Source: Phenylobacterium immobile (ATCC 35973) (GTDB taxonomy: Bacteria; Pseudomonadota; Alphaproteobacteria; Caulobacterales; Caulobacteraceae). From it: 64,000 nt of DNA. The translations under genes were made by a program, and so were the position numbers. Positions 39,828 through 48,935 of this stretch are shown here, piece by piece. Within the stretch, counting starts at the first letter, position 1. Each line of letters opens with the position of its first letter. A model generated the notes under the pieces. That model saw only the letters and a program-made list of their open reading frames with translations. It ran no database searches and was not told where the DNA came from. The stretch is from NCBI RefSeq assembly GCF_001375595.1, contig NZ_CVJQ01000001.1:1178001-1242000 (forward strand). Reading direction: 5' to 3'.

Positions 39828-42613
39828 ACTCGCAGCGTACGATCCTGGTCGTTTGCGACGTCATTGGCGCGACGCAGACCATCAACTTCTCCGGCCCCTT
39901 GGCCCAGCCTGTGGCGGCGGGCGAGATCGCGCTCCACATGGTCGCCAGCGCCGACTTGCCCAAGGCCTGGGGTGAGACCCAGGCAGCCTGGTGGCGCGGC
40001 ATTGGGCCCAGCGTGCTGGTGTTGTCGCGCTACAGCGACGGCGAACATCAAAGCCTGATCGACCTGGCCCACGCCAATGGCGTCCCGGTCATCTATCATC
40101 TTGATGACGACCTGTTGGCGGTGCCGGAGACCCTGGGGCCTGAAAAACACGCCCACTACAACCAGCCGCGGCGCCTGCGCGACCTGAGGGCGGCGATCGA
40201 AGCCAGCGACCTGGTCTACGCCTCGACGCCCTATCTGGCCGAACGCTTGAAGGTGATCCACCGCATCTCGCGCCCGATCCTGACGGCGGAGATCGCTTGC
40301 GGCCTTGATCCCAGCATCCTGTCGACGCACAGCGTCAGGACGCGCCCGGTCATCGGCTACATGGCGACCAGCGGCCATGGCCGCGACCTTGAGCGGATGA
40401 CGCCCGGGATCATCGAAGCGCTTGAGGCCATGCCGGACTTAACCTTCGAAATCTTCGGCACCCTGGCTGCACCCGCGGACCTGCGGCGGGCCTACGGCGA
40501 CCGCATCGTCCACCGCCCCGCGGTGACCGACTACGACGCCTTTCTTGCGACCCTTTCGTCCCTCGGCTGGTGGCTGGGGCTGGCCAGTCTCGAGGACACC
40601 GACTTCAATCGCTGCAAGACCGAGACCAAGTGGGTGGAATACACCTGCGCCGGCATTCCGACTGTCGCGTCCAACATAGAGGTCTACCGACGCTGCTGCG
40701 GCGCTGACGCCGGCGTGATCGTGCCGGACGACAGCCTCTGGGGTGCGGTGATCCTGAAGGTCCTGCAGGGGCGCCAGCTGCGTGAGACATTGGCGCGCGC
40801 AGCCCAGGCGAAGGCGCGGGATCTTTACGCCCACGATCGCATGCGCGGGCAACTGGAGAGGCTGTTCGCGACCGCAGACGTCGTCGCGCGCGCTCGTCCT
40901 GTCGTGTCCCGGCCGCCGACCTCGCCGACGCCCCCGCCGGGGCCGCGGCCGAAGGAATACGACCGGTGGATCGCCGCACATGATGGGCTGGGAGAAACGG
41001 ATCGCGCCCGGATCATCGCCGCTCTCGACCGACGCGAGACGCCGGCGCCCCTGGTCAGCGTGGTGTTGCTGGCCTCGGAGGCTGGTGTTCCGCCGGCGCT
41101 CGTTGAGCGTTCGCTCGCTTCGCTCCACGCCCAGATCCATCGGCGATGGCAAGTGATCGCGCCGGCCGGATCCGTACCGGCGGGCCTCCAAGAGGACCCA
41201 TTGCTCGTTCTGGCGCCGGGGGCGGATCTTCCGGCTGGGCTCGATGCGGCGTCGGGCGAATTCGTCACCTTTCTCGAGGCCGGCGATGAACTCGCGCCCC
41301 ACGCGCTGTTTCATCTTGTCAGCGCTGCGGAAGCCGCTGGGGGCAAGGGGGGGGCGGACTTCATCTACAGCGACGAGGACGAGATCGACGCTTCGGCGGA
41401 ACGCCGGCGGCGGAACCCCTTTTTCAAGGGCGCGTGGGATCCCGACCTGTTCCTGGCGCAGGACTACGCCTGTCGGGCGGTTCTGCTTCCGCGCACCTCG
41501 GCCCTGGCGGTCGCCGAAGGCGCCATCGCGCCGTCGTCGGTCTACAAGCTGCTGCTGAGGCTGACGGGACAGCGCGGCGCCCCCCGGGTCGAGCGCCTGC
41601 CGCTCGTGCTCTATCACCGCCTCGCCGGACGTGAGACGCCGGGCGCGGAACGCGAGGCCATGCTGCAGGCCGCGCAGGCCGCGCTCGCCGGCCCGGCGCA
41701 GGTTGAAGGCGCCGGTTCGGTGCGCCGAGTGATATGGCCGCTGCCGCGCAAGCCGCCCCGCGTCAGCCTGGTGATCCCGACCCGCGACCGGGCGGATCTG
41801 CTCAAGACCTGCGTCGAGAGCGTGCTGACCGATACCGACTACGATGACCTCGAGGTGTTGATCCTCGATAACGACAGCCGCGACCCCGAGGCTGTCGCCT
41901 GTCTGGAAGCGCTCGGACGGCGACCCAAACACCGGGTGATCTCCGTCCCGGGACCGTTCAACTACTCGGCGATCAACAACCTTGGCGTCGGCCATGCCAC
42001 CGGCTCGGTGATCGGGCTGTTGAACAACGACATACGGGTGATCGAGCCCGGCTGGTTGAAGGCGATGGTCGCCCAGGTCGTCCGCCCCGAAGCCGGCGCG
42101 GTGGGCGCTCTGCTCTATTACGAGGACTACACCGTCCAGCATGCCGGGGTGGTGCTGGGGGTGGGCGGCGCGGCCTCCCATCTGTTCAAGCGGCAGCCTC
42201 AAACAAGCGCCGGCTACCATGACAGCATGCTCGTCGCCCACCAGGTCTCGGCCGTCACCGCAGCCTGCATGCTGGTGCGCCGTGACACGTGGGACGCTGT
42301 CGGCGGCCTCGATGAGGCCCTGGCCGTCGCCTTCAACGACATTGACCTGTGTCTGCGCATTGGCGCGCTGGACAAGCGGATCGTTTGGACCCCGCTCGCC
42401 CGGCTCCTGCATCTGGAGTCCGCATCGCGCGGGCGAGAGGAGAGCCCCGCCAAGCGGGCGAGACTGGCCGCCGAGATCGCCCTCATGCGCGCCCGCTGGG
42501 GCGTTCTGCTGGAGAGCGACCCCTTCTTCAGCCCCAATCTGGCGCTCAACAGCGTCGACTGCCGGCCGGCCTTCCCACCGCGCTACAGTCCGCCTTGGCT
42601 CAGGGACGCTTAA
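39824..42613 (+). CDS. Large glycosyltransferase (GT4-like + two GT2-type domains)
   Basis: 929 residues with a TTG start at 39824 that overlaps the preceding stop (TTGA); GAGG lies upstream within that gene. Residues about 1-350 look like a GT4/GT-B domain (VIYHLDDDLLAVPE, KTETKWVEYTCAGIPTVASNIEVYR). Residues about 400-610 resemble a degenerate GT2 (FIYSDEDEIDA...FFKGAWDPDLFLAQDY), and about 635-900 form a complete GT2 (VSLVIPTRDRADLLKTCVESVL, LILDNDSRD, FNYSAINNLGV, LLNNDIRVI, AFNDIDLCLRIG). Such three-domain proteins assemble O-antigen-type or rhamnan-like polymers. It is last of the plus-strand trio and convergent with the sulfotransferase gene. Confidence 0.85.
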   Translation: MNSQRTILVVCDVIGATQTINFSGPLAQPVAAGEIALHMVASADLPKAWGETQAAWWRGIGPSVLVLSRYSDGEHQSLIDLAHANGVPVIYHLDDDLLAVPETLGPEKHAHYNQPRRLRDLRAAIEASDLVYASTPYLAERLKVIHRISRPILTAEIACGLDPSILSTHSVRTRPVIGYMATSGHGRDLERMTPGIIEALEAMPDLTFEIFGTLAAPADLRRAYGDRIVHRPAVTDYDAFLATLSSLGWWLGLASLEDTDFNRCKTETKWVEYTCAGIPTVASNIEVYRRCCGADAGVIVPDDSLWGAVILKVLQGRQLRETLARAAQAKARDLYAHDRMRGQLERLFATADVVARARPVVSRPPTSPTPPPGPRPKEYDRWIAAHDGLGETDRARIIAALDRRETPAPLVSVVLLASEAGVPPALVERSLASLHAQIHRRWQVIAPAGSVPAGLQEDPLLVLAPGADLPAGLDAASGEFVTFLEAGDELAPHALFHLVSAAEAAGGKGGADFIYSDEDEIDASAERRRRNPFFKGAWDPDLFLAQDYACRAVLLPRTSALAVAEGAIAPSSVYKLLLRLTGQRGAPRVERLPLVLYHRLAGRETPGAEREAMLQAAQAALAGPAQVEGAGSVRRVIWPLPRKPPRVSLVIPTRDRADLLKTCVESVLTDTDYDDLEVLILDNDSRDPEAVACLEALGRRPKHRVISVPGPFNYSAINNLGVGHATGSVIGLLNNDIRVIEPGWLKAMVAQVVRPEAGAVGALLYYEDYTVQHAGVVLGVGGAASHLFKRQPQTSAGYHDSMLVAHQVSAVTAACMLVRRDTWDAVGGLDEALAVAFNDIDLCLRIGALDKRIVWTPLARLLHLESASRGREESPAKRARLAAEIALMRARWGVLLESDPFFSPNLALNSVDCRPAFPPRYSPPWLRDA

Positions 42614-42628
42614 GGCGCGGCCCCGTGC

Positions 42629-43693
42629 TCACGCCGTGGGGCGCGGGGTCGCCAGAGCGACGTTCAACGCTTTCTGAAGACGGGCGATCTCCAGGCCGCG
42701 CGCCTGGGCGATCTCCAGGATCTTCGCCAGATCCTGGCGAGCGGCGGCGAGCTGCGCAGCAAGCTTATCGCGCTCGGCGGCCTGTTTTCGGAGGGCGGGT
42801 AACTCGCCTAGCAGGTCGGCGTAGGCGCCGATCACCTGAAGAACCAGGCGCAGTCGGTCCAGCGTCGACCTGATTTCCCCCTGGGCATCCGAACGGTCCG
42901 CCTCCTGCGCCAGCCGGCCGAACTGGCGGTAGACCTGGTGCATCTGAGGGGCGAGGGCTGCGCCATCGAACTCAGGCTCGCGTTCATGGCGATACTCGGC
43001 GTTGACCACTTCCAGAACCCTATCGTCCTCGACCTGTGGAAGGTCGATGGAACGCTGCAGGCCCGCGCGCAGCTGACCGAGGGTGCGGTGGGGGTGGTCG
43101 AACCAGTCTGCGTAACGGACGACCGTCGGATCCGACGCCAGGGTGTCGCGCGCGATGTCGTGCATGTAGGCCAACCACATGGCTTCGCATTCCACGAGGC
43201 TGAGGATGCGGTCGCCCGGGCTCTTCTTCGCCATGGAGGCGGCCGCTTCGCCCCCAGGCCGCAAGGCCCAGACGTAGACCGGCCTCAACCCGAGGTCTTC
43301 CATCACCTCCTCCCAGAGTGGCAGGAGGCGGCAGGCGCGGGGATCCTTGAAACCCCACAGCCCCGGCTCCGCTACGAGTCGCGCGGCGAGCCAGGTCTTC
43401 ATCTCGGCCTTGATCGCCTGAACGGCCTCGGTCTTCCACCAGTCATGCGGAAAGAGGCCGGCGTGAGCGGGGCTGCGCAGCGGCCTGCCGATGGCCTCCA
43501 GCACCCGGTCGTGGAACGCATTGAGGACGGGCCGCTCCCAGAATCCGCGCGGGTTCTTGGGGCTGGCGCGATCAGATTCGTCGGCCATGTCGACGCCAAG
43601 CCGGTGGATGATTTCCGACAGCAGCGATGTGCCGCTGCGATGCATGCCAAGCACGATCACGATCGGGCGCGCGGTCTGCAGGTTGGCGTTCAT
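42629..43693 (-). CDS. Sulfotransferase-family protein
   Basis: 354 residues. N-terminal P-loop-like PAPS 5'-phosphosulfate motif IVIVLGMHRSGTSLLSEIIHRLGV, followed by NPRGFWE and GFKDPRACRLLPLW (common in bacterial sulfotransferase_3-like proteins) and VYVWALRPGGEAAASMAKK. The C-terminal 70 residues are a predicted coiled coil (LRKQAAERDKLAAQLAAARQ). It would transfer sulfate from PAPS to a glycan hydroxyl; some relatives have lost activity, so transfer is inferred. ATG 43693 lies 7 bases after the stop of the upstream transferase, the third gene of a minus-strand operon. Confidence 0.85.
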   Translation of the reverse strand: MNANLQTARPIVIVLGMHRSGTSLLSEIIHRLGVDMADESDRASPKNPRGFWERPVLNAFHDRVLEAIGRPLRSPAHAGLFPHDWWKTEAVQAIKAEMKTWLAARLVAEPGLWGFKDPRACRLLPLWEEVMEDLGLRPVYVWALRPGGEAAASMAKKSPGDRILSLVECEAMWLAYMHDIARDTLASDPTVVRYADWFDHPHRTLGQLRAGLQRSIDLPQVEDDRVLEVVNAEYRHEREPEFDGAALAPQMHQVYRQFGRLAQEADRSDAQGEIRSTLDRLRLVLQVIGAYADLLGELPALRKQAAERDKLAAQLAAARQDLAKILEIAQARGLEIARLQKALNVALATPRPTA

Positions 43694-43700
43694 GTCTCTC

Positions 43701-45752
43701 TCAAGCTCGGCGATCGACCGGCAAGCGGTGCGACGTCATACCATGAGTGGGCTCTTGGCGCGTAACGGCCGGGAGCTCCAGACGAAGGCGGGCGAGGCGG
43801 TAGCGCAGGCCATGGGCGTGGCTCACAGCTGCATTGATGGCGTCGGCCATGTCATCGGCTGTCGTGTGCTGCGCCAGCACGGCGTCGTAACCGCTCAAGC
43901 CGTCGTCGACCGCCGCCGCGGGGTGCGGCCACAGCAGGTTCAGGCGGGTCGGGTCCAGGTCCAGGTCCAGGTCGGTCGCGGCCGTCGAGTGGATCAGAAC
44001 CTCGCTCGCGCCCTCGGTAAGGTCGGAGGCCCGAGTGACGATGCGGGCGCAGTGGCCGCGATCTTCAAGCGCAGCGACGAGGCCAGGCGGGACCACTGCG
44101 TCTGGACGCTGGATGGCGATGGAGAAGCCGTCGCGCCGTCGCGCATCCACGGCGTCCAGCAGGTCGGAGAGGACGACGCCCCGAGGCAGGGGGGTGACGG
44201 CGCGGCCCAGCGCCACGCTCAGCGCCGCCGCGTCGGTCTGCGGCGTGGCGAACCAGTAGTCGATTCCATCGCGTCCAGGATGTTGGGACCAGGCCACAGT
44301 GTCGCCTTGGACCACGGCTGCGGTCCGCGCGACGGAGCCGATCCCTCGCAGGCGGCTCAGGGCCACGCCGGGGTCGAGGACGACGATCAGGTCCAGGCCG
44401 CGCACCGTCTCGAAGAGGTCCCCGCCGAGCGGCAGCACGACCACCGGCTCAGGGCCGGGTCTCTGCAGCAGGCTTTCGGCGCCTGCGTCGGGCCGGCTGC
44501 AGGCGACGCCAATGCGGGCCAGCCGGCCAGCGATGGGGGCCAGCGCGCGTAGGCCGTGCTCGGAAGCCACCCGGCGGAGAGAATAACCCCAGGCGCCATG
44601 AAAGATATCCTCGTTCGACCCTAGGATCCGGCGGGTCGCTGTCCTGTCCCGGCGGGTCTCGCCGCGGATATGGATGGCGGATACGCGCGTGGCGCAAAGA
44701 TTGAGCAGGCCGGCGGCGGCCAGCCGGAGGCACAGATCGGTGTCCTCCCACCCGTAAACATAGCGTTCGTCAAAGCCGCCCACAGCGTCGAAGGCTTCCT
44801 TGCGGACCGCCACCGCCGCCGCGGTGACAGCCAGGCATGAGAGGCCTTCCGCCGCGCTCCAGTCGAAGTCGGTGAGATCGCGGCTTTCGCCGGGGCGAAC
44901 GCTCCGGTCATGCCCGGCAAGGTCAAAATGCACGCCCAAGTGTTGGATGGCTTCGGCTTGCGCGCCCTGAGCGGGGTTGTCGAGCAACCGCAGGCCGACC
45001 GCGCCCACGCCCGGCGACATCAGCCGTCCCAGCGCTTCCATCAGCGGCTCGACCAGGACGATGTCGTTGTTGAGGAACAGGATCACCTTTTCGTCGCATC
45101 GCGCCGCGCCGCGGTTGTTTGACCCGGAGAAGGTGTCGTCACGTCCGCCCTGAACATAGTCGATCGGCAGCCGATCACTGTAGCTGGCGACGACGGCGGC
45201 CGTGTCATCGAGGGATCCATGGTCCACGACGACGATCTTCGAGAAGGCGCTGGGGTTGTGCTCAAGCAGGCTCCCAAGCAGCGTCGCCATGAGATCGGCT
45301 CGATCGCGGGTCAGGACGACGGCGGCATAGGTCAGGTCGGTCGCTTCGGCGGAAGCGGTCACGCCGCCGGGTGAAGGGCGGCGTCCGTTCGGCGTGGTCT
45401 CGACTGCGAAGGGCGGAATCCAAACGCCGATCGTGCGTTTCTCGCGCGGAAGCCGCAGGCCCTCGACATCCACCTCGAGCTCCACCTGACCGCCTGGGCG
45501 GAAGGTGGTTGGAAGTTCGAGCTGGAAGCTGTGACGCGCCCCGGTGGGCGGCTCCACGCCTTTTCGCGCCCTGACCCGCGACATCAACTGCGCGAACGGC
45601 TGTCCGTCGGCGAAGACGGCGACCTTCAGCGGCGGCCCCTCCTGCGCCAGGCCGATGACGCCTTGAAGCCTCGGCGGGCCGCGGCCGCGCAGAGTGATCG
45701 ACAGGGTCAGTTGCGGCGCCGCCGCGCCGGCGGGCTCCGGGGGGCGCGCCAA
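43701..45752 (-). CDS. GT2 glycosyltransferase with unassigned C-terminal domain
   Basis: About 683 residues. An in-frame stop directly upstream leaves TTG 45752 as the first possible start, 10 bases after the previous gene; a later start cannot be excluded. Residues about 1-130 form a beta-type accessory region (RLQGVIGLAQEGPPLKVAVFADGQPF) that loosely matches the GW module. A GT2 domain spans about 140-390 (AAVVLTRDRADLMATLLGSLL, VVVDHGSLDD, SGSNNRGAARCDE, FLNNDIVLVEPL, GWEDTDLCLRL). The last 290 residues resemble a GT-B half but are unassigned. An acidic DLDLDLDP stretch is encoded by a GGTCCA hexanucleotide repeat at 43952-43973. Confidence 0.78.
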   Translation of the reverse strand: MARPPEPAGAAAPQLTLSITLRGRGPPRLQGVIGLAQEGPPLKVAVFADGQPFAQLMSRVRARKGVEPPTGARHSFQLELPTTFRPGGQVELEVDVEGLRLPREKRTIGVWIPPFAVETTPNGRRPSPGGVTASAEATDLTYAAVVLTRDRADLMATLLGSLLEHNPSAFSKIVVVDHGSLDDTAAVVASYSDRLPIDYVQGGRDDTFSGSNNRGAARCDEKVILFLNNDIVLVEPLMEALGRLMSPGVGAVGLRLLDNPAQGAQAEAIQHLGVHFDLAGHDRSVRPGESRDLTDFDWSAAEGLSCLAVTAAAVAVRKEAFDAVGGFDERYVYGWEDTDLCLRLAAAGLLNLCATRVSAIHIRGETRRDRTATRRILGSNEDIFHGAWGYSLRRVASEHGLRALAPIAGRLARIGVACSRPDAGAESLLQRPGPEPVVVLPLGGDLFETVRGLDLIVVLDPGVALSRLRGIGSVARTAAVVQGDTVAWSQHPGRDGIDYWFATPQTDAAALSVALGRAVTPLPRGVVLSDLLDAVDARRRDGFSIAIQRPDAVVPPGLVAALEDRGHCARIVTRASDLTEGASEVLIHSTAATDLDLDLDPTRLNLLWPHPAAAVDDGLSGYDAVLAQHTTADDMADAINAAVSHAHGLRYRLARLRLELPAVTRQEPTHGMTSHRLPVDRRA
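43952..43973. repeat. Hexanucleotide repeat GGTCCA x3.7 inside the GT2 gene
   Basis: GGTCCA repeated three times plus GGTC, encoding alternating Asp-Leu on the minus strand. Units of 6 bp keep the frame if the copy number changes. Confidence 0.8.
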
Positions 45753-45761
45753 GCCGGCCGC

Positions 45762-48515
45762 CTAGCGGATCGAGACAGGGCTACCGCCCAGCTCGATCTT
45801 CCTGTCCGCGGTTCGGACGGTGACGTTCCTGGCGCGACGGGCGGCTTCGGGCAGCACGAACCGAAAGCCGTGACGTCCATCACCCTTTCCGTACTGCTGC
45901 AGGTAGCGTGAATAGTCGCTGCACTCCAAGGTCGCGACCAGGTCATCGCCGGCGAAGATCTGGACCCCTATGGGCTCGTCGGGCCTCTGCGGATCCCAGG
46001 CCCAGCCGACCAAGGTGTCGCCGGTCTCCGCGGAGACCTGCCCTTCCGGCTTCTTGGGGTCGAGGAACCGGTTAAACGGCGCGATCCAGACTTCGTCAGG
46101 GCGATTGACCGGGGGACCTCTGACGCCAATCCACGAGAAGAGTTTGGGCGCGACATGCCCTTGCTCGATGGCGTCGACCACTTCGGACTTCTTGATGACG
46201 CCCGCCGCGATCGCGGCGCGGCAGCCGTCGTACCAGAGATGGCCGTTCGGATTGGCTTGGGACACCCACGGCTGGCGGCGCATGTCGGTGTAGTGGATCA
46301 ACGCCGTGCGGCCGGGCTCATAGAACTCCAGGCTGTTCCACCAGTAGGGCAACAGCGCCTTGCTTCGGCCTGCAGGCACGATGCACAGGTCTCCCATCAG
46401 CTCCTTGTAGGTATATCGCTCCTCATCGAGACCCCTGATGATATCGGCCACGTCCCACTTCAGCGTCTCGCAGTTGATCAGCATGACGCTGGTCTGCGGC
46501 GCGCGGCCTTGGGCCGGCGGGCTCAGGGCGTAAAGCAGGTCGGCCTCCTCCATCGGCATCGTCCAGAGGTCGGCGATGTCGGTGAAGACCTGCATGTCGG
46601 CGTCCACGTAAACGCCTCGGCCGGCGTAGCCGCACAGGCGCGGGATATCGAAACGGCAGAAGGAGAAGCCCGTCTTCGAACGGTTCTTCGGCTCGGCGGG
46701 CACCGGCATCGCACGCCAGTCGAGAATTTCGAACTCGACGTCCATGCTGGAGTATCTGTCGATGCTGTGCTGCAGCACCTTGGCGCCCAACAGCTGTTCG
46801 TCATCGGCGCCAATGAAGATGCGCGCCGGGACCGGGTAGCCAAAGGGACCGTACGAGATTCCGTAGCGCCGGCGGATGGCGGCGATCGCGCCGCCGGCTT
46901 GTTCGCGGACCGGATGCATGGCTTCGAAGCCGGCCACGCCGCTGCTGCGAGGAGCGACGCCGGAGCGTCGGGCCATCTTCACCCCGGCCTCGGCGAGCAG
47001 CCGCAGCGGCAGCTCGTCGTTTTCGAAGTCATCCAGCGGCGCGGACGGTGACGCTCCGTGCGCCGTCCACAGGTCGAAGCCCAGCAGGCGGCCTTCCAGG
47101 ACCAGGCGGCGCAGAACCGGATGATCGGCGGCGAGGCTGGCCAGGGTGCGTCCTGTCGCCCAACCGCGGACGTGCGGCTGGTTCGGCATAGCCACGGTCC
47201 TGGCCTTGGAAAGTATGGCGTCGCCGTGTCGGTCCAGCGTCTCAAGGTCCACTACCAGAGCGACATCGGCGCTGCGCCGGGAAATAGCCGCGCCGATGGT
47301 CATGACGCAGAAGTCGAGCGCGATGGCGTCACGCAGATGTTGCTCCGGCGCGGGCTCCCCCAGGATAAGCCAGGGTTGGGTGTTGCGGCTCTCCGCGCCG
47401 ATCCAGTCGATCAACTGTGGCGTATTTCCGCCCCTGTCGGAGCCTGCTGGTTGCGGCGTCGCTGCGCCCATCATTGCCTCCACGAGGGCCTCCGGAGGTC
47501 GGGTGTTGGTCGGTTGGGCGACCGGATCACCCGGTGTCGGGGCGGCGAGCCCCAATATCGCCGCCCACTGGCCGGCGACGGTCTCGACTGACCAATGGGT
47601 CTCGATGTAGGCGCGCCCGGCGGCGGTGCGCCGCCGGGCGTCCTCAACGCCTGGCCCCAGAACCTCGGTCAGCCCGGCGTCCCAGTCGCTGAGGACGGCG
47701 TAGGGGGCGAACGCCTGGTAGGCCTCGATCGTGTCGGCGATGACCGGCTTGCCCGCGGCCAGGGCCAGGGTCAGGCGATTGTGGGTCTTGCACGCCACGA
47801 ACGGATTGTCCGACAGCGGGATTAGCACCGCGCGGGCGTCACTCAGGGTCTGGGCCAAGACGTCCGAACTCCATTCCACGTAGCGCGTTGGGAATGGCAG
47901 CGGCGCGATGTGCTCATCGAACTTGGCGCGGTTGTTGCTCAGCACGACCAGCTCGAAAGGGTGGCGCTCATAGGCGCGCCGCAGGGGCTCGGCCACCCGG
48001 AGAAGATCGGTCATTCCCGAGGGCGCGTTCGGCGAACCATGCATGCCGAACCACAGAAGCCTTGGGGACCCCGCTTCGGTGCTCGGCGGCAAAGGCGCCA
48101 AATCCTCGAACATGTCGCCGACCACATGCGGCAGGGCGTCAAGTTGCGCCGCCTGCCGCACCTCCCGGGCCAGGGCGGGCGTGGAACAGATCACGCCATC
48201 GCACGCGGCGATCATACCCAGCAGATCGACCCGCAAGGCCTCGTAAGCGGGCAGGCCATAGGGGTTGTAGAAATGGTTGTCGCAGAGATCGAGCAGCACC
48301 CGCTTGCCCTGCGCGCGGAGGCTCATCGCCAAGGCCTGGTCCTGGGCCCGGTAGCTCTTGCCGAAGACGACGACATCATAGGTGTCCAGGTTCGCCTCGT
48401 CCCACAGCTCGACGGCGTGGCCGCGCTTTGCGAGAGCCTCGATGACGAGCAGAACCCGGTAGCGGAAGCTGGCGATGGCCGGATCGGCGACGCGCGGCTT
48501 CCAGGCGATTCGCAT
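45762..48515 (-). CDS. Large glycosyltransferase (GT4-like + GT8-like + C-terminal GW module)
   Basis: 917 residues from ATG 48515, supported by GAGG 6 bases upstream; an upstream in-frame extension to 48614 lacks one. Residues about 1-330 are GT4-like (RVLLVIEALAKRGHAVELWDEANLD, CKTHNRLTLALAAGKPVIADTIEAYQAF). The middle contains a GT8-like domain (RIFIGADDEQLLGAKVLQHSI, RLCGYAGRGVYVDADMQVF with the DxD metal site, TSVMLINCETLKW, YWWNSLEFYEPG). The C-terminus (about 845-917) is a module with LVGWAWDPQRPDEPIGVQIF and GDGRHGFRFVLPE, nearly matching the N-terminal module of the protein starting at 35200. First gene of a minus-strand operon with the GT2 and sulfotransferase genes. Confidence 0.82.
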   Translation of the reverse strand: MRIAWKPRVADPAIASFRYRVLLVIEALAKRGHAVELWDEANLDTYDVVVFGKSYRAQDQALAMSLRAQGKRVLLDLCDNHFYNPYGLPAYEALRVDLLGMIAACDGVICSTPALAREVRQAAQLDALPHVVGDMFEDLAPLPPSTEAGSPRLLWFGMHGSPNAPSGMTDLLRVAEPLRRAYERHPFELVVLSNNRAKFDEHIAPLPFPTRYVEWSSDVLAQTLSDARAVLIPLSDNPFVACKTHNRLTLALAAGKPVIADTIEAYQAFAPYAVLSDWDAGLTEVLGPGVEDARRRTAAGRAYIETHWSVETVAGQWAAILGLAAPTPGDPVAQPTNTRPPEALVEAMMGAATPQPAGSDRGGNTPQLIDWIGAESRNTQPWLILGEPAPEQHLRDAIALDFCVMTIGAAISRRSADVALVVDLETLDRHGDAILSKARTVAMPNQPHVRGWATGRTLASLAADHPVLRRLVLEGRLLGFDLWTAHGASPSAPLDDFENDELPLRLLAEAGVKMARRSGVAPRSSGVAGFEAMHPVREQAGGAIAAIRRRYGISYGPFGYPVPARIFIGADDEQLLGAKVLQHSIDRYSSMDVEFEILDWRAMPVPAEPKNRSKTGFSFCRFDIPRLCGYAGRGVYVDADMQVFTDIADLWTMPMEEADLLYALSPPAQGRAPQTSVMLINCETLKWDVADIIRGLDEERYTYKELMGDLCIVPAGRSKALLPYWWNSLEFYEPGRTALIHYTDMRRQPWVSQANPNGHLWYDGCRAAIAAGVIKKSEVVDAIEQGHVAPKLFSWIGVRGPPVNRPDEVWIAPFNRFLDPKKPEGQVSAETGDTLVGWAWDPQRPDEPIGVQIFAGDDLVATLECSDYSRYLQQYGKGDGRHGFRFVLPEAARRARNVTVRTADRKIELGGSPVSIR

Positions 48516-48887
48516 CGAGACCTCGTCGAACCTCAATTCAAGGCTAGCATGAGCCCGGCCTGCCAAGCGTCGCCGCAGAGTAAAGTAGTAGTAGACGGCT
48601 GCCAAGTTGACCAAGCGAGCGCGGACCTTCGGCGCGTCCGCCTAATTTCAGCGGAGGGGCGCGGCGATGAACGTCCTGGTGAGGCCTTTAGCACTCTGCG
48701 CCGGGAGGCGCCAAAGGGCGTTGATGCAAACAACACGTTCCCCTTATCCGCTTAGGGTTGGGGGAGTAGGTTGGGATGGTCCGCGCATAGCGCCGCATTG
48801 CCGCCAACTGCGCGTTCGAGATTGGGTTCTCTGTTGGCAAGCGAACTCAAGACCGAAGCTGCATATTTTGTCATCGTGAGGGGCTGC
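48516..48887. promoter_or_regulatory. Divergent spacer between the GT4/GT8 gene and the wbqC unit
   Basis: 372 bases with no supported gene. It must hold promoters for both directions; no operator or terminator was recognised. The right end (from about 48850) becomes distinctly A+T-richer and continues so into wbqC. Confidence 0.5.
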
Positions 48888-48935
48888 ATGAGTTTCATCA
48901 ATATTATGCAGAAGTTCGATGGTGTTAGACTGTGA
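48888..48935 (+). CDS. 15-codon upstream ORF coupled to wbqC
   Basis: ATG 48888 follows GAGGGG (48878-48883, 4-base spacing) and encodes MSFINIMQKFDGVRL. Its TGA (48933-48935) overlaps the GTG start of wbqC at 48932 (GTGA). The downstream gene has no ribosome site of its own, so ribosomes finishing this short frame probably re-initiate on wbqC. It may be a simple coupling device or a leader peptide; no amino-acid bias suggests attenuation. Confidence 0.5.
   Translation: MSFINIMQKFDGVRL

Noticed and set aside
40439..42412. 657-codon open frame antisense to the three-domain glycosyltransferase
   Set aside because: Same reason: composition typical of antisense shadows, while the plus-strand frame has clear GT motifs.
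42600..42660. GC-rich inverted sequence between convergent transferase and sulfotransferase genes considered as a bidirectional terminator
   Set aside because: Only short GCCCC/GGGGC arms and no T-tract on either strand.
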